Source: Acidimicrobiales bacterium
GTDB taxonomy: Bacteria; Actinomycetota; Acidimicrobiia; Acidimicrobiales; Aldehydirespiratoraceae
Assembly (NCBI GenBank): GCA_029263215.1
Contig: JAJCXY010000065.1
Span: 1 to 38,158, forward strand
DNA: 38,158 nucleotides
Reading direction: 5' to 3'
The number at the start of each line of letters is the position of its first letter. Positions within the stretch are counted from its first letter, which is position 1. Below, piece by piece: positions 15,502 to 25,073 of the stretch. Position numbers and translations under genes: made by a program. The notes beneath the pieces were generated by a model. That model had not been told where the DNA came from. It made no database searches and saw only the letters and a list, made by a program, of their open reading frames with translations.

Positions 15502-16614
15502 ATGCAGGCAGAGAAGTTCATTCGCGACACCCTCGAAGAGGCTGGCGTCGTGATCGGCGGCGATGGTCTGGCCGACATTCACGTGCACGACGACCGCTTG
15601 TACCAACGCGTGGTTCGTGACCGCGAACTCGGCCTCGGTGAGGCGTTCCAGGATGGCTGGTGGAGTGCCAACCAGCTCGATGAGTTCATCGCCACTGTTC
15701 AGGAGGCGAATCTACGCGACGTCGTTCGTCCCAGTGTCGCCCTGCTGAAACTCATGGCGTCGTCGCGGTTCACCAACAGGCAGACCGTGAAACGGGCTCA
15801 GAAGAACGCGTCGGCTCATTACGACATCGGCAACGACCTCTACGAACGCATGCTCGACAAGCGCATGATCTACTCCTGTGGCTACTGGCGCGATGCGGCC
15901 GACCTCGACACGGCACAGGAAGCCAAGCTCGACCTGATCTGTCGCAAGCTCGGCCTCGAGAGAGGCATGAGGGTTCTCGACATCGGGTGTGGATGGGGTG
16001 GTTTCTCCCAGTTCGCGGCCGAGCGCTACGACGTTCATGTCACCGGGATCTCACCTGCGATCGAGCAGGTGAAGGTTGCCCGTGAACGAACTGCCGGCCT
16101 GCCGGTATCGATCCAACAGGCCGACTACAGAGATCTCACCAGCACGTTCGATCGAATCGTTTCGGTGGGGATGATGGAGCACGTGGGTCCCCAGAACCTC
16201 GGTGAGTTCTTCGAGCGCTGCAACGCGCTGCTCGACGACGGCGGGATGATGCTGCACCACACCATCGGGTCGAACGAGTCGAAGACCCACTCAGATCCCT
16301 GGTTCGACAAATACATCTTCCCGGGCGGTGTTCTGCCCTCATTGGGTCAGATCTCCCAAGCGGCAGAGGATGCGTGGACGATTGAGGATGTGCACAACAT
16401 AGGCCCCGATTACGACCGCACCCTGATGGAATGGCACGCCAACATCACGGCCCGATGGGACGAGCTTCCCCACTACGACGAGCGTTTCCGGCGCACGTGG
16501 GACTATTACCTGCTCGGCTCTGCGGCCAGCTTCCGAGTCCGGGTGCTTCAGCTGTGGCAGGTTGTGTTCACGAAGGCGCGTCGCCGCAATCCGCTCTATC
16601 TGACGGTTCGCTGA
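15502..16614 (+). CDS. cfa: Cyclopropane-fatty-acyl-phospholipid synthase family methyltransferase
   Basis: The protein starts at ATG 15502, with GGGGGT eight bases upstream (370 residues); an in-frame TTG at 15472 lacks a ribosome site. The SAM-binding motif VLDIGCGWGG (about 158-167) is followed by SVGMMEHVG and KYIFPGGVLPS, all typical of Cfa enzymes, which add a methylene from S-adenosylmethionine to double bonds of phospholipid acyl chains. Actinobacterial relatives also make methyl-branched or tuberculostearic-type lipids, so the exact product is open. It follows the acyl-lipid genes after 71 bp. Its 3' end overlaps the convergent membrane-protein gene by 47 bp. Confidence 0.9.
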   Translation: MQAEKFIRDTLEEAGVVIGGDGLADIHVHDDRLYQRVVRDRELGLGEAFQDGWWSANQLDEFIATVQEANLRDVVRPSVALLKLMASSRFTNRQTVKRAQKNASAHYDIGNDLYERMLDKRMIYSCGYWRDAADLDTAQEAKLDLICRKLGLERGMRVLDIGCGWGGFSQFAAERYDVHVTGISPAIEQVKVARERTAGLPVSIQQADYRDLTSTFDRIVSVGMMEHVGPQNLGEFFERCNALLDDGGMMLHHTIGSNESKTHSDPWFDKYIFPGGVLPSLGQISQAAEDAWTIEDVHNIGPDYDRTLMEWHANITARWDELPHYDERFRRTWDYYLLGSAASFRVRVLQLWQVVFTKARRRNPLYLTVR

Positions 16615-17689
16615 ACGCAGTGATCACGTAAGCCGTCATTATCGGGGCGATGGCTCGACTGACATCGAAGAATCGCCACCAGACCTGCTGGGTCAGCAAT
16701 ACCGCGACGACGATGAACCCCACAGCTCCCCAGGCCAGCGCGTTGGGGCGGCGGATCGCATGCACGACGAGGAGGGGCATCACCACGATCAGGCCGGCAA
16801 TAACGCCGAGGTCGACGGGGTTGTCGAGCCAGTTCGAGATCGAGTCGAGCATGCCGCCAAACGGCGGGCCGAACTCCTGTACTTCGTCGACACCGTCGTG
16901 GGAGTCGAGTTGGATACGAACGTAGGCTGCCCAGGCCGCCCCGGTCAGGGCCGGGACCGCACCGAGTAGCCAAGGGATCCTCCGGGTTCGCCACAGGCGG
17001 TAGACACAGACCCCGGCTAGGTAGAGGAGCATCACCTCGCGGGCCAGCACGGCCGCGGTGAACCAGATGACCGCCGACCTGAGCTTGCCGGTTTCTATGG
17101 CGAGGGTGCCCCAGATGGCGGCCGCCAACGCCACGAGACCCGCGCCCGATATGTCGAACTCGAAGATGACGCCGGGGTTCAGGGTGAAGGCGAGACCGAG
17201 CCAGGCCGAACCGCCCAGCCGGCGAGCCAGGCGACCGGCCCCAACCGTTCCCAGCGCGAGTGCCGCGATGTTGGTGAGCGCCATCGACCAGAGAAGGGCC
17301 TCGGCCGGCATGAGACCGCCGACGCCTGCGATAACCGGGAAGAGCATGCGCTGGGCCCGGTAAACCGGCCGATCAAGGTAAACGGCGTGCTCGTCGCCAT
17401 CGAGAAAGAAGGGGTCGAGTCCCTGGAGGAAGAACATCGACCCGTCGTGACCGAGTAGGTCGACTGTGGCGACGTCTCGTCCGAGAACGTCTTCGACATG
17501 GGCTGTGCGTTCGGCGACGGAGTCGCCGGCCCCGAACTTGATGAGTCCCGCGATGTCGCCGTCGTGGCGAAGTAGCGACGCGGCAACGATCAGGACGCCC
17601 ACGACCACGGCGACCAGCGCGAGCGATCGATCATGGGAGCGTCCAGAGGCGATGGTGTCCGGGCGCGTGAGTGTCGACATGTCGGGCAT
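16568..17689 (-). CDS. Polytopic membrane protein of unknown function
   Basis: The 373-residue protein has about eight or nine hydrophobic segments, the first at residues 23-42 (LALVAVVVGVLIVAASLL). A long external loop (about 45-110, with YLDRPVYRAQRMLFPVIA) follows. This layout resembles bacterial GT-C-like or DUF2029-like membrane glycosyltransferase families, but I cannot point to a catalytic motif, so no activity is assigned. ATG 17689 is the first start; ATG 17680 is an alternative. The last 15 codons lie over the end of the cfa gene on the other strand. It is separated from malate synthase by 52 bp on the same strand. Confidence 0.75.
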   Translation of the reverse strand: MPDMSTLTRPDTIASGRSHDRSLALVAVVVGVLIVAASLLRHDGDIAGLIKFGAGDSVAERTAHVEDVLGRDVATVDLLGHDGSMFFLQGLDPFFLDGDEHAVYLDRPVYRAQRMLFPVIAGVGGLMPAEALLWSMALTNIAALALGTVGAGRLARRLGGSAWLGLAFTLNPGVIFEFDISGAGLVALAAAIWGTLAIETGKLRSAVIWFTAAVLAREVMLLYLAGVCVYRLWRTRRIPWLLGAVPALTGAAWAAYVRIQLDSHDGVDEVQEFGPPFGGMLDSISNWLDNPVDLGVIAGLIVVMPLLVVHAIRRPNALAWGAVGFIVVAVLLTQQVWWRFFDVSRAIAPIMTAYVITAFSEPSDRADCGDAPS

Positions 17690-17741
17690 ACACCCAACCT
17701 GTCGGCTCCCATCCTCATTCTGTGAGCGGCGCTACTCCGGC

Positions 17742-19310
<1,569 letters not shown>

Positions 19311-19411
19311 ATCGCCATGATCAGCACGTCAACGGAAAAGAACAACATGACTTCTGTCACGTTGGAGCGGAATCGTTTGCGTTATTCGAAAGATCTGTCA
19401 GAATTTGGGCA
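19311..19411. promoter_or_regulatory. Divergent control region of malate synthase and RamB-like regulator
   Basis: A TTGCGT (19377-19382), 16 bases, CAGAAT (19399-19404) arrangement could form a promoter for the regulator. It would place the transcript start close to the ATG at 19412, so a leaderless message is possible. TTTGCG (19376-19381) resembles half of the TTTGCAAA-type core bound by corynebacterial RamB. Both are eye-matches only. Confidence 0.3.
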
Positions 19412-20881
19412 ATGTCGGACGATCTCGACCTACTCGTCCTTGGTCAGCGGGTCCGCTACGCCCGCCGCCGCAAGGGAGCAACCCTCGCCGATCTCAGCGA
19501 GCTGGTGGGGCGGCCGGTTCCCTACCTGTCTCAACTCGAGAACGGGAAGGTCGAGCCCAAGCTCGGCCTGATCGGCGACCTCGCTGCCGCACTCGATACG
19601 AGCACCAATGTCCTGCTCGAAAACACCGCTCCCGATCGTCGCTCGGAGTTGGAGATCACCGTCGAACGGGCCCAGGCCGATTCTCGCTACGTATCGCTCG
19701 GCCTGCCCCACCTGAAGCCGTCGGCCAAGATCGCCGACGATGTGCTTGAACACATCGTGACCCTCTGGCATGCCCTGATCGAAGCCGAGCAGCCGATTCC
19801 GGCCGACGACCTCCATGTCGGCCAACTGGCCCGGGCCGCCAACAACGCTCTGCGCTCCGAGATGCGGCAACGAGACAACTACTTCGCCGACGTGGAGACC
19901 ACAGCCGCCCGTGCTCTCGATGCCGCCGGCTACTCCGGTTCGGGACCCGTCAGCGAACGGATACTCACCGAACTCGCCGCTTTCTGCGGTTTCCGGATCG
20001 AACGCGTGAATCACATGCCCCGATCGGCGCGCAGCATCACCGATCAGCGCGACAAGATCATCTTCATCCCCGACCGAGGTGGCCTCAAGATTCGCCAGGC
20101 TCGAAGCGTCGTACTCCAGACGCTCGGCCATTTCGCCCTCGACCACTCAGACACCACCGATTTCGGTGAGTACCTCCGCCAACGCATCGAGTCGAACTAC
20201 TTCGCTGCTGCGGTGCTCGCTCCCGAAGCTCCTTCGGTGGAGTTTCTGCGCGAAGCCGATGCCGTCAGCGACATCTCGGTGGAGGACCTCAAGGAAGTAT
20301 TCTACATCTCCTATGAGATGGCAGCTCATCGCTTCACCAACCTGGCCACCCGCCACTTCGACATCCCCTGTCACTTCTTGCGCACCGACCGCGAAGGGGT
20401 GATCGACAAGGCCTATCAGAACGACGGCATCGAGTTTCCCACCTCGAGCGACGAAGGCCACGAGGGCGAACGCGTGCCGCGCCAATGGGGCAGCCGCCAG
20501 GCGTGGAATGCCACCGGGAGCTTCCTGCTCCACAGCCAGTACACGGTCACCGACAACGATGAGTTCTTCTGCACCACCTACATCGAGACGGAGACCGATC
20601 GCACTCCTCATTCGATAACGCTCGGCACCCCCGCCCATGTCGCCCACCGCTTCAGAGGAAGCGACACCCTCCGCCGTGAATACGCCCGAGAGCGTGAGAT
20701 CCAGCCCGACCCGGTACTGGTCGAGCAGTGGTCCGACCACGCGTGGCCATCGGCCGCCGAGCGCAGCCACGTGCTATCCGCCCTCCCGCCGTCGAAGCGG
20801 GAGTTCAGCCCGTTTCCCGGTATCGACCTGCTCGACGTCTACCGCTTTCTGGAACGCCAGAGGCGCTCCCGGCGAGTGTGA
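19412..20881 (+). CDS. RamB-like XRE-family regulator of short-chain fatty acid / acetate metabolism
   Basis: The 489-residue protein has an N-terminal XRE helix-turn-helix (about 8-62: RVRYARRRKGATLADLSELV region, SQLENGK). The long C-terminal part is an ImmA/IrrE-related domain followed by a C-terminal family domain, the architecture of actinobacterial RamB and MSMEG-type acetate regulators. At the place where ImmA proteases have HEXXH, it reads TLGHFALDH with no glutamate, so it is unlikely to be a protease and probably senses a metabolite. It is divergent from malate synthase, its likely target. Confidence 0.87.
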   Translation: MSDDLDLLVLGQRVRYARRRKGATLADLSELVGRPVPYLSQLENGKVEPKLGLIGDLAAALDTSTNVLLENTAPDRRSELEITVERAQADSRYVSLGLPHLKPSAKIADDVLEHIVTLWHALIEAEQPIPADDLHVGQLARAANNALRSEMRQRDNYFADVETTAARALDAAGYSGSGPVSERILTELAAFCGFRIERVNHMPRSARSITDQRDKIIFIPDRGGLKIRQARSVVLQTLGHFALDHSDTTDFGEYLRQRIESNYFAAAVLAPEAPSVEFLREADAVSDISVEDLKEVFYISYEMAAHRFTNLATRHFDIPCHFLRTDREGVIDKAYQNDGIEFPTSSDEGHEGERVPRQWGSRQAWNATGSFLLHSQYTVTDNDEFFCTTYIETETDRTPHSITLGTPAHVAHRFRGSDTLRREYAREREIQPDPVLVEQWSDHAWPSAAERSHVLSALPPSKREFSPFPGIDLLDVYRFLERQRRSRRV

Positions 20882-20884
20882 GCG

Positions 20885-21463
20885 TCACCGTCTGAGGATC
20901 ACGAGGTGGTCGAGTGCCGCCATCGCGACGTTCACGAGTTCACGGCGGGGACCATCGAGTTCGATCGCCGCGATGTCGAAACCGGCTGATCTCAGCTCCC
21001 CTCGGAGCTCCTCTTCGCCGACCGCTGCCACCACCGTCGGGCGGTCGGCGGCTAGTTCGGTGAGAGCGTCGGCCAGCATCACCTCAAAGCCGAGGGGCCG
21101 GTCGCCGGTCGGCGAGTCGTGGCCCGGTGCCGCCCTTACCGTGGCCAGTCGGCGGACGGGCACGACCACGTCGCCCAGGCGTTCCTCGCGGATGATGACG
21201 AAGTCGGCCCCGATCGCTACGGCCCTGCCCCGGCTGCGGTGCCCGCTCGTGGTGGAGACCATCAGGGCTGTGCCGCGTTCGGCTAGATCGGCGAGTACCC
21301 CCATCACCGTCGCCTCCTCAGCGGCCTGACGTTCGAGCCATTTCTGGCGGGCCCGGGCGCGCGCCGCGGCATCGACAGATCCTTCCGCGACCCAGCGATT
21401 GAGGCCGGCCAAGGGGTCGCCCGCACTGAGGCTCACCGGTCTGCGAGGGGGTTGAGCTGCCAT
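20885..21463 (-). CDS. Conserved-looking protein of unknown function
   Basis: A 192-residue soluble protein from ATG 21463. The reading frame is open further upstream to 21682, but that extension lies over the phoH gene and is rejected. The N-terminal 60 residues are helical and charged (DPLAGLNRWVAEGSVDAAARARARQ split by position only). A beta-rich core follows (GTALMVSTTSGHRSRGRAVAIGADFVIIRE, about 65-95), which resembles a small SH3-like barrel. I recognise no family motif. It is divergent from phoH and convergent with the RamB-like gene, with a 3-bp gap. Confidence 0.72.
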   Translation of the reverse strand: MAAQPPRRPVSLSAGDPLAGLNRWVAEGSVDAAARARARQKWLERQAAEEATVMGVLADLAERGTALMVSTTSGHRSRGRAVAIGADFVIIREERLGDVVVPVRRLATVRAAPGHDSPTGDRPLGFEVMLADALTELAADRPTVVAAVGEEELRGELRSAGFDIAAIELDGPRRELVNVAMAALDHLVILRR

Positions 21464-21541
21464 GTCCACGATTCCCAAGGGTAGTGAGGCGTTAAAGACC
21501 TGTCGGCAGGGGAGCGCTGGGCGGTACCATCGCGACAGACG

Positions 21542-22519
21542 ATGACCGATTCCAACACCACCATCCGCGTCCCCGGCAACCATCTCATGAGTGTTCTGCT
21601 CGGGGAGCACGATCGGCATTTGCGACGTATCGAGGAAGCCTTCCCCGACACCGACATCACGGTGCGCGGCAATGAGATCCACCTCGCCGGCCCCGGCGCG
21701 GGCGTGGCGACCACCTTGTTCGAGGAATTGGTGGTGCTGGCCGAGAAGGGTCAGCGCCTCGATCCCCGCACGCTCGACCGCACGATCGACATGGTTCGCG
21801 CCGACGAGCGCCCGTCATCGGTGTTCACCCACGAGATCCTGAAAGCCGATGGGGGCAGGGTGATCCGCCCGAAGTCGAGCGGTCAGAAGGCCTACGTCGA
21901 GGCGATGGATTCAAACGTCGTCACCTTCGGCATCGGTCCGGCCGGCACCGGGAAGTCGTGGCTCGCGGTAGCGGTGGCGGTGAAAGCTCTGCAAGCCGGA
22001 GACGTGCAACGAATCATTCTCACCCGTCCCGCCGTCGAGGCCGGCGAGCGTCTGGGTTTCCTGCCCGGAGACATGATGGCGAAGGTCGACCCCTACCTGC
22101 GCCCCCTCTACGACGCCCTGCACGACATGGTCGGCAACGACGGCATGGAACGCCTGTTGGATCGGGGTCTCGTCGAAGTAGCCCCCCTCGCCTTCATGCG
22201 GGGCCGCACGCTCAACGAGTCGTTCATCATCCTCGACGAGGCTCAAAACACCACTCCCGAGCAGATGAAGATGTTTCTCACCCGCATCGGCTTCGGTTCG
22301 AAGGCCGTGATCACCGGCGACGTCACCCAGGTGGATGTGCCCAACAGTCGCACCGGGCTGGGGGGGCTGGAAACTGTGTTGGGGGCGGTCGACGGAATCG
22401 GGTTCGTGCGCCTCACCGGCCGCGATGTTGTGCGCCACCGAATCGTGCAAGACATCGTCGATGCCTACGAAAAGGCCGCCACCGACAACGGTTCTCCCGG
22501 GTCGGATCCCAAGCCGTGA
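21542..22519 (+). CDS. phoH: PhoH-family ATPase
   Basis: The 325-residue protein has the PhoH NTPase core: GIGPAGTGKSWLAV (Walker A), RLGFLPGDM, FIILDEAQNTTPEQMK (Walker B) and ITGDVTQVDVP. An N-terminal KH-like region (about 20-90) precedes it. The family binds RNA and is linked to RNA metabolism. The downstream ybeY gene starts inside the phoH stop (GTGA, 22516-22519). This pairing is one of the most conserved in bacteria. Confidence 0.94.
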   Translation: MTDSNTTIRVPGNHLMSVLLGEHDRHLRRIEEAFPDTDITVRGNEIHLAGPGAGVATTLFEELVVLAEKGQRLDPRTLDRTIDMVRADERPSSVFTHEILKADGGRVIRPKSSGQKAYVEAMDSNVVTFGIGPAGTGKSWLAVAVAVKALQAGDVQRIILTRPAVEAGERLGFLPGDMMAKVDPYLRPLYDALHDMVGNDGMERLLDRGLVEVAPLAFMRGRTLNESFIILDEAQNTTPEQMKMFLTRIGFGSKAVITGDVTQVDVPNSRTGLGGLETVLGAVDGIGFVRLTGRDVVRHRIVQDIVDAYEKAATDNGSPGSDPKP

Positions 22520-22983
22520 GCGCTGGCGCCGGCCCTGTGGTTGTGGCCGTCGATGAGCAAGCAGCTTTGGCGGTCGACCTCCAGCGCTGGTCGGCTCTCG
22601 CCGAGGATGCCTTGCGAGCCCAGGGCGCGCTTCGCGGTGAACTCAATCTCTTGTTTGTCGAAGCGGCTGAGATGCAGGACCTCAATCGCACGCACATGGG
22701 CAAGGACCGACCCACCGATGTCTTGTCGTTCCCTCTCGACGGGGCGGAGGCATCCGGCGCCACGGCGCTGATAGGTGATGTGGTGATCTGTCCCTTCCAA
22801 GCCGCCCAGAATTCCGCTGAGCATGAGGGAATCGACCATCACACCGGAAGCGTCGACGACGAGATTGCTCTCCTGGTGGTGCACGGCATTCTGCATGTTC
22901 TCGGCCACGACCACGGTTCCCCCGATGAAGCCGGCCGAATGGAGGCGCGGGAGCAGGAACTCCTCGCGGCGCACTACCGATGA
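22516..22983 (+). CDS. ybeY: Endoribonuclease YbeY (16S rRNA maturation)
   Basis: Read from GTG 22516, overlapping the phoH stop, the protein has 155 residues, the normal family length. The zinc site HGILHVLGHDH (HxxxHxxxxxH) is intact and is preceded by RPTDVLSFPLD, a second family signature. The frame is open upstream to 21958, but that part is a shadow of phoH. YbeY processes the 3' end of 16S rRNA and takes part in ribosome quality control. Its stop overlaps the corC start (ATGA). Confidence 0.94.
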   Translation: MSAGAGPVVVAVDEQAALAVDLQRWSALAEDALRAQGALRGELNLLFVEAAEMQDLNRTHMGKDRPTDVLSFPLDGAEASGATALIGDVVICPFQAAQNSAEHEGIDHHTGSVDDEIALLVVHGILHVLGHDHGSPDEAGRMEAREQELLAAHYR

Positions 22984-24230
22984 GTGGCAGCCTCGTGCTC
23001 GCGGGGAGCGTGGTTCTGCTGCTCACCGTGATCGCCGCGTTCGTCGCCACGGGAGAGACGGCTCTCACCGTCATCAGTCGCACGCGAGCCGAGCGACTTG
23101 CTTCCGAGAAACTCCCTGGAGCGGCCTCGCTTCTTGTTGTGCTCGAGGATCGTCAGATGAACCTCGCGCCCCTGCTGTTCGTGCGCTTGGCTTGTCATGT
23201 CGGAACCATCGCGGTGGTGGTCACCGTCGTGGCCGACCGTGCCGCGGCGGGCTGGATCGCCGGCTCGGCGGTGGTCGCGGTGTTGGTGATCTACCTGCTC
23301 GCGGAGGCTCTGCCGCGCACGTGGGCGCTCCAACACCCCGACCTGGCTGCGCGCAGATCGGCCCCACCGCTGAGAGTGCTGCTCCGCGTGGCTCCGCTTC
23401 GCTGGGTGACGCGAGCGCTCAACGGCGTCGCCAACATCCTTCTGCCCGGCCCCGCCCGCGCTCCGGTCGTGTCAGAAGACGAGTTGATGGCCCTCGCCGA
23501 AGCCGCCGCGGCCGGCGACGTGATCGACGATGAAGAGCGAGATCTGATCGAGTCGGTATTCGCCCTCGGCGACACGATCGTTCGAGAGGTGATGGTGCCT
23601 CGCACCGACATGACCACCGCGGCTGTGAACTCCACCATCACCGAGGTGATGGACCTCGCCGCCGAGAAGGGGTTCAGTCGTCTTCCTGTCTGCGGTGAGG
23701 GCATCGACGACATCGTCGGGGTCTGCCTGGTGAAGGATCTGTCGAGAGCCGAGCGGGCGGGCGGAGGCGAGCAGCTGGTCGGGTCTTTGATGCGCCCGGC
23801 CCGTTTTGTGCCCGAGACCAAGCATGCCGACGACCTGCTCCGAGAGATGCAGGCGGGTAAACACCACCTGGCCGTCGTCATCGACGAATACGGCGGCACC
23901 TCCGGCCTCGTCACCCTCGAGGATCTTGTGGAGGAGTTGGTCGGCGAGATCGTCGACGAGTACGACAACGAGGAACCACTCATGGAACCGGTCGCCGAGG
24001 GCGAATTGTTGGTGCACGGCCGGATGCCGGTCGACCAGCTCAACGGCTTGGTGGAGGCAGAACTCGCCGAGGGCGACTGGGACACCGTGGGCGGGCTGAT
24101 CTTCAATACGCTGGGGCATGTGCCCGAGATAGGTGAGTCGGTCGACAACGGCCGAGTGCGATTGTGTGTGGAACAGATGGACGGCCGGCGTATCACCCGT
24201 GTCCGCCTCACGAGGCGTACCGATGGCTGA
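22980..24230 (+). CDS. CorC/HlyC-family membrane protein with CNNM and CBS domains
   Basis: The 416-residue protein has an N-terminal CNNM (DUF21) domain with three to four hydrophobic segments (4-25, about 55-130). Two CBS domains follow (REVMVPRTDM onward; VIDEYGGTSGLVTLEDLVEELVGEI) and then a C-terminal CorC_HlyC domain (about 335-410). Relatives take part in magnesium or cobalt efflux; the hemolysin label is historical. It overlaps ybeY by 4 bp and era by 8 bp, so it is part of the phoH-ybeY-corC-era operon. Confidence 0.92.
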   Translation: MSGSLVLAGSVVLLLTVIAAFVATGETALTVISRTRAERLASEKLPGAASLLVVLEDRQMNLAPLLFVRLACHVGTIAVVVTVVADRAAAGWIAGSAVVAVLVIYLLAEALPRTWALQHPDLAARRSAPPLRVLLRVAPLRWVTRALNGVANILLPGPARAPVVSEDELMALAEAAAAGDVIDDEERDLIESVFALGDTIVREVMVPRTDMTTAAVNSTITEVMDLAAEKGFSRLPVCGEGIDDIVGVCLVKDLSRAERAGGGEQLVGSLMRPARFVPETKHADDLLREMQAGKHHLAVVIDEYGGTSGLVTLEDLVEELVGEIVDEYDNEEPLMEPVAEGELLVHGRMPVDQLNGLVEAELAEGDWDTVGGLIFNTLGHVPEIGESVDNGRVRLCVEQMDGRRITRVRLTRRTDG

Positions 24231-25068
24231 GTATCGATCGGGTTTCGTCACCCTTGTGGGCCGCCCCAATGCGGGAAAGTCCACCTTGCTCAATCAGATT
24301 CTCGGCCAGAAGGTGTCGATCGTCTCCGACAAGCCGCAGACCACCCGCACCCAGGTGAGGGGGGTGCTCACGCGGCCGGATTATCAGCTCGTCTTCGTCG
24401 ATACTCCTGGAATCCACAAGCCTCGTAGCGCACTCGGGTCGAGTCTCAATGCCACCGCCACCGACGCCACCCGGTCGGTCGATGTGGTCTGCTTCGTGGT
24501 CGACGCCACCGCGCCGTACGGACGCGGTGATCAGTTCATCGCCGAATCGCTTCCATCCGACGCGGTCGTGGTTGTCACCAAGGCCGACATCGCCAAACCT
24601 CAGCAGGTCCTCGACCAGCTGAAGGCCACGGCGGAGCTCGAAGCCGTGGCCTGGTTTCCGGTGTCGGGTGTGACCGGCGAGGGCACCGACGCACTCATCG
24701 AGCACCTTCGCGACCGGATGCCGGAGGGACCCCAGTACTACCCCGACGACATGGTCACCGACGTTCCCGAAGCCTTCTGGGTCGCAGAGTTGGTGCGCGA
24801 GCAGCTTCTCGCGGTGGCTCGCCAGGAGCTACCCCACTCGATCGCCACACGCGTCACCGAGTGGGAGTGGCCGCGGATTCGTTGCGAGATTCTCGTTGAA
24901 CGTGAGTCTCAGAAGGCGATGGTCATCGGCAAGGGCGGGGAAAACCTCAAGAAGGCCGGCATCGCGGTGAGACGCCAACTCCCCGACGGTGCATTCATCG
25001 AGCTCTTCGTCAAGGTCGAGAAGAACTGGCAGCGACGCCCCGAGTCGGTGGCCGAACTCGGCTACTGA
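24223..25068 (+). CDS. era: GTPase Era (30S ribosome assembly)
   Basis: The 281-residue protein from ATG 24223 has the G motifs GRPNAGKS (G1), the TTR segment of switch I, DTPGIHK (G3) and TKAD (G4), then a C-terminal KH RNA-binding domain (MVIGKGGENLKKAGIAVRRQL). It binds the 3' end of 16S rRNA, in functional agreement with ybeY upstream. Starting at the earlier in-frame codon at 24133 would add residues unlike Era. The stop lies 5 bp from the convergent membrane gene. Confidence 0.95.
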   Translation: MAEYRSGFVTLVGRPNAGKSTLLNQILGQKVSIVSDKPQTTRTQVRGVLTRPDYQLVFVDTPGIHKPRSALGSSLNATATDATRSVDVVCFVVDATAPYGRGDQFIAESLPSDAVVVVTKADIAKPQQVLDQLKATAELEAVAWFPVSGVTGEGTDALIEHLRDRMPEGPQYYPDDMVTDVPEAFWVAELVREQLLAVARQELPHSIATRVTEWEWPRIRCEILVERESQKAMVIGKGGENLKKAGIAVRRQLPDGAFIELFVKVEKNWQRRPESVAELGY

Positions 25069-25073
25069 TCTGC

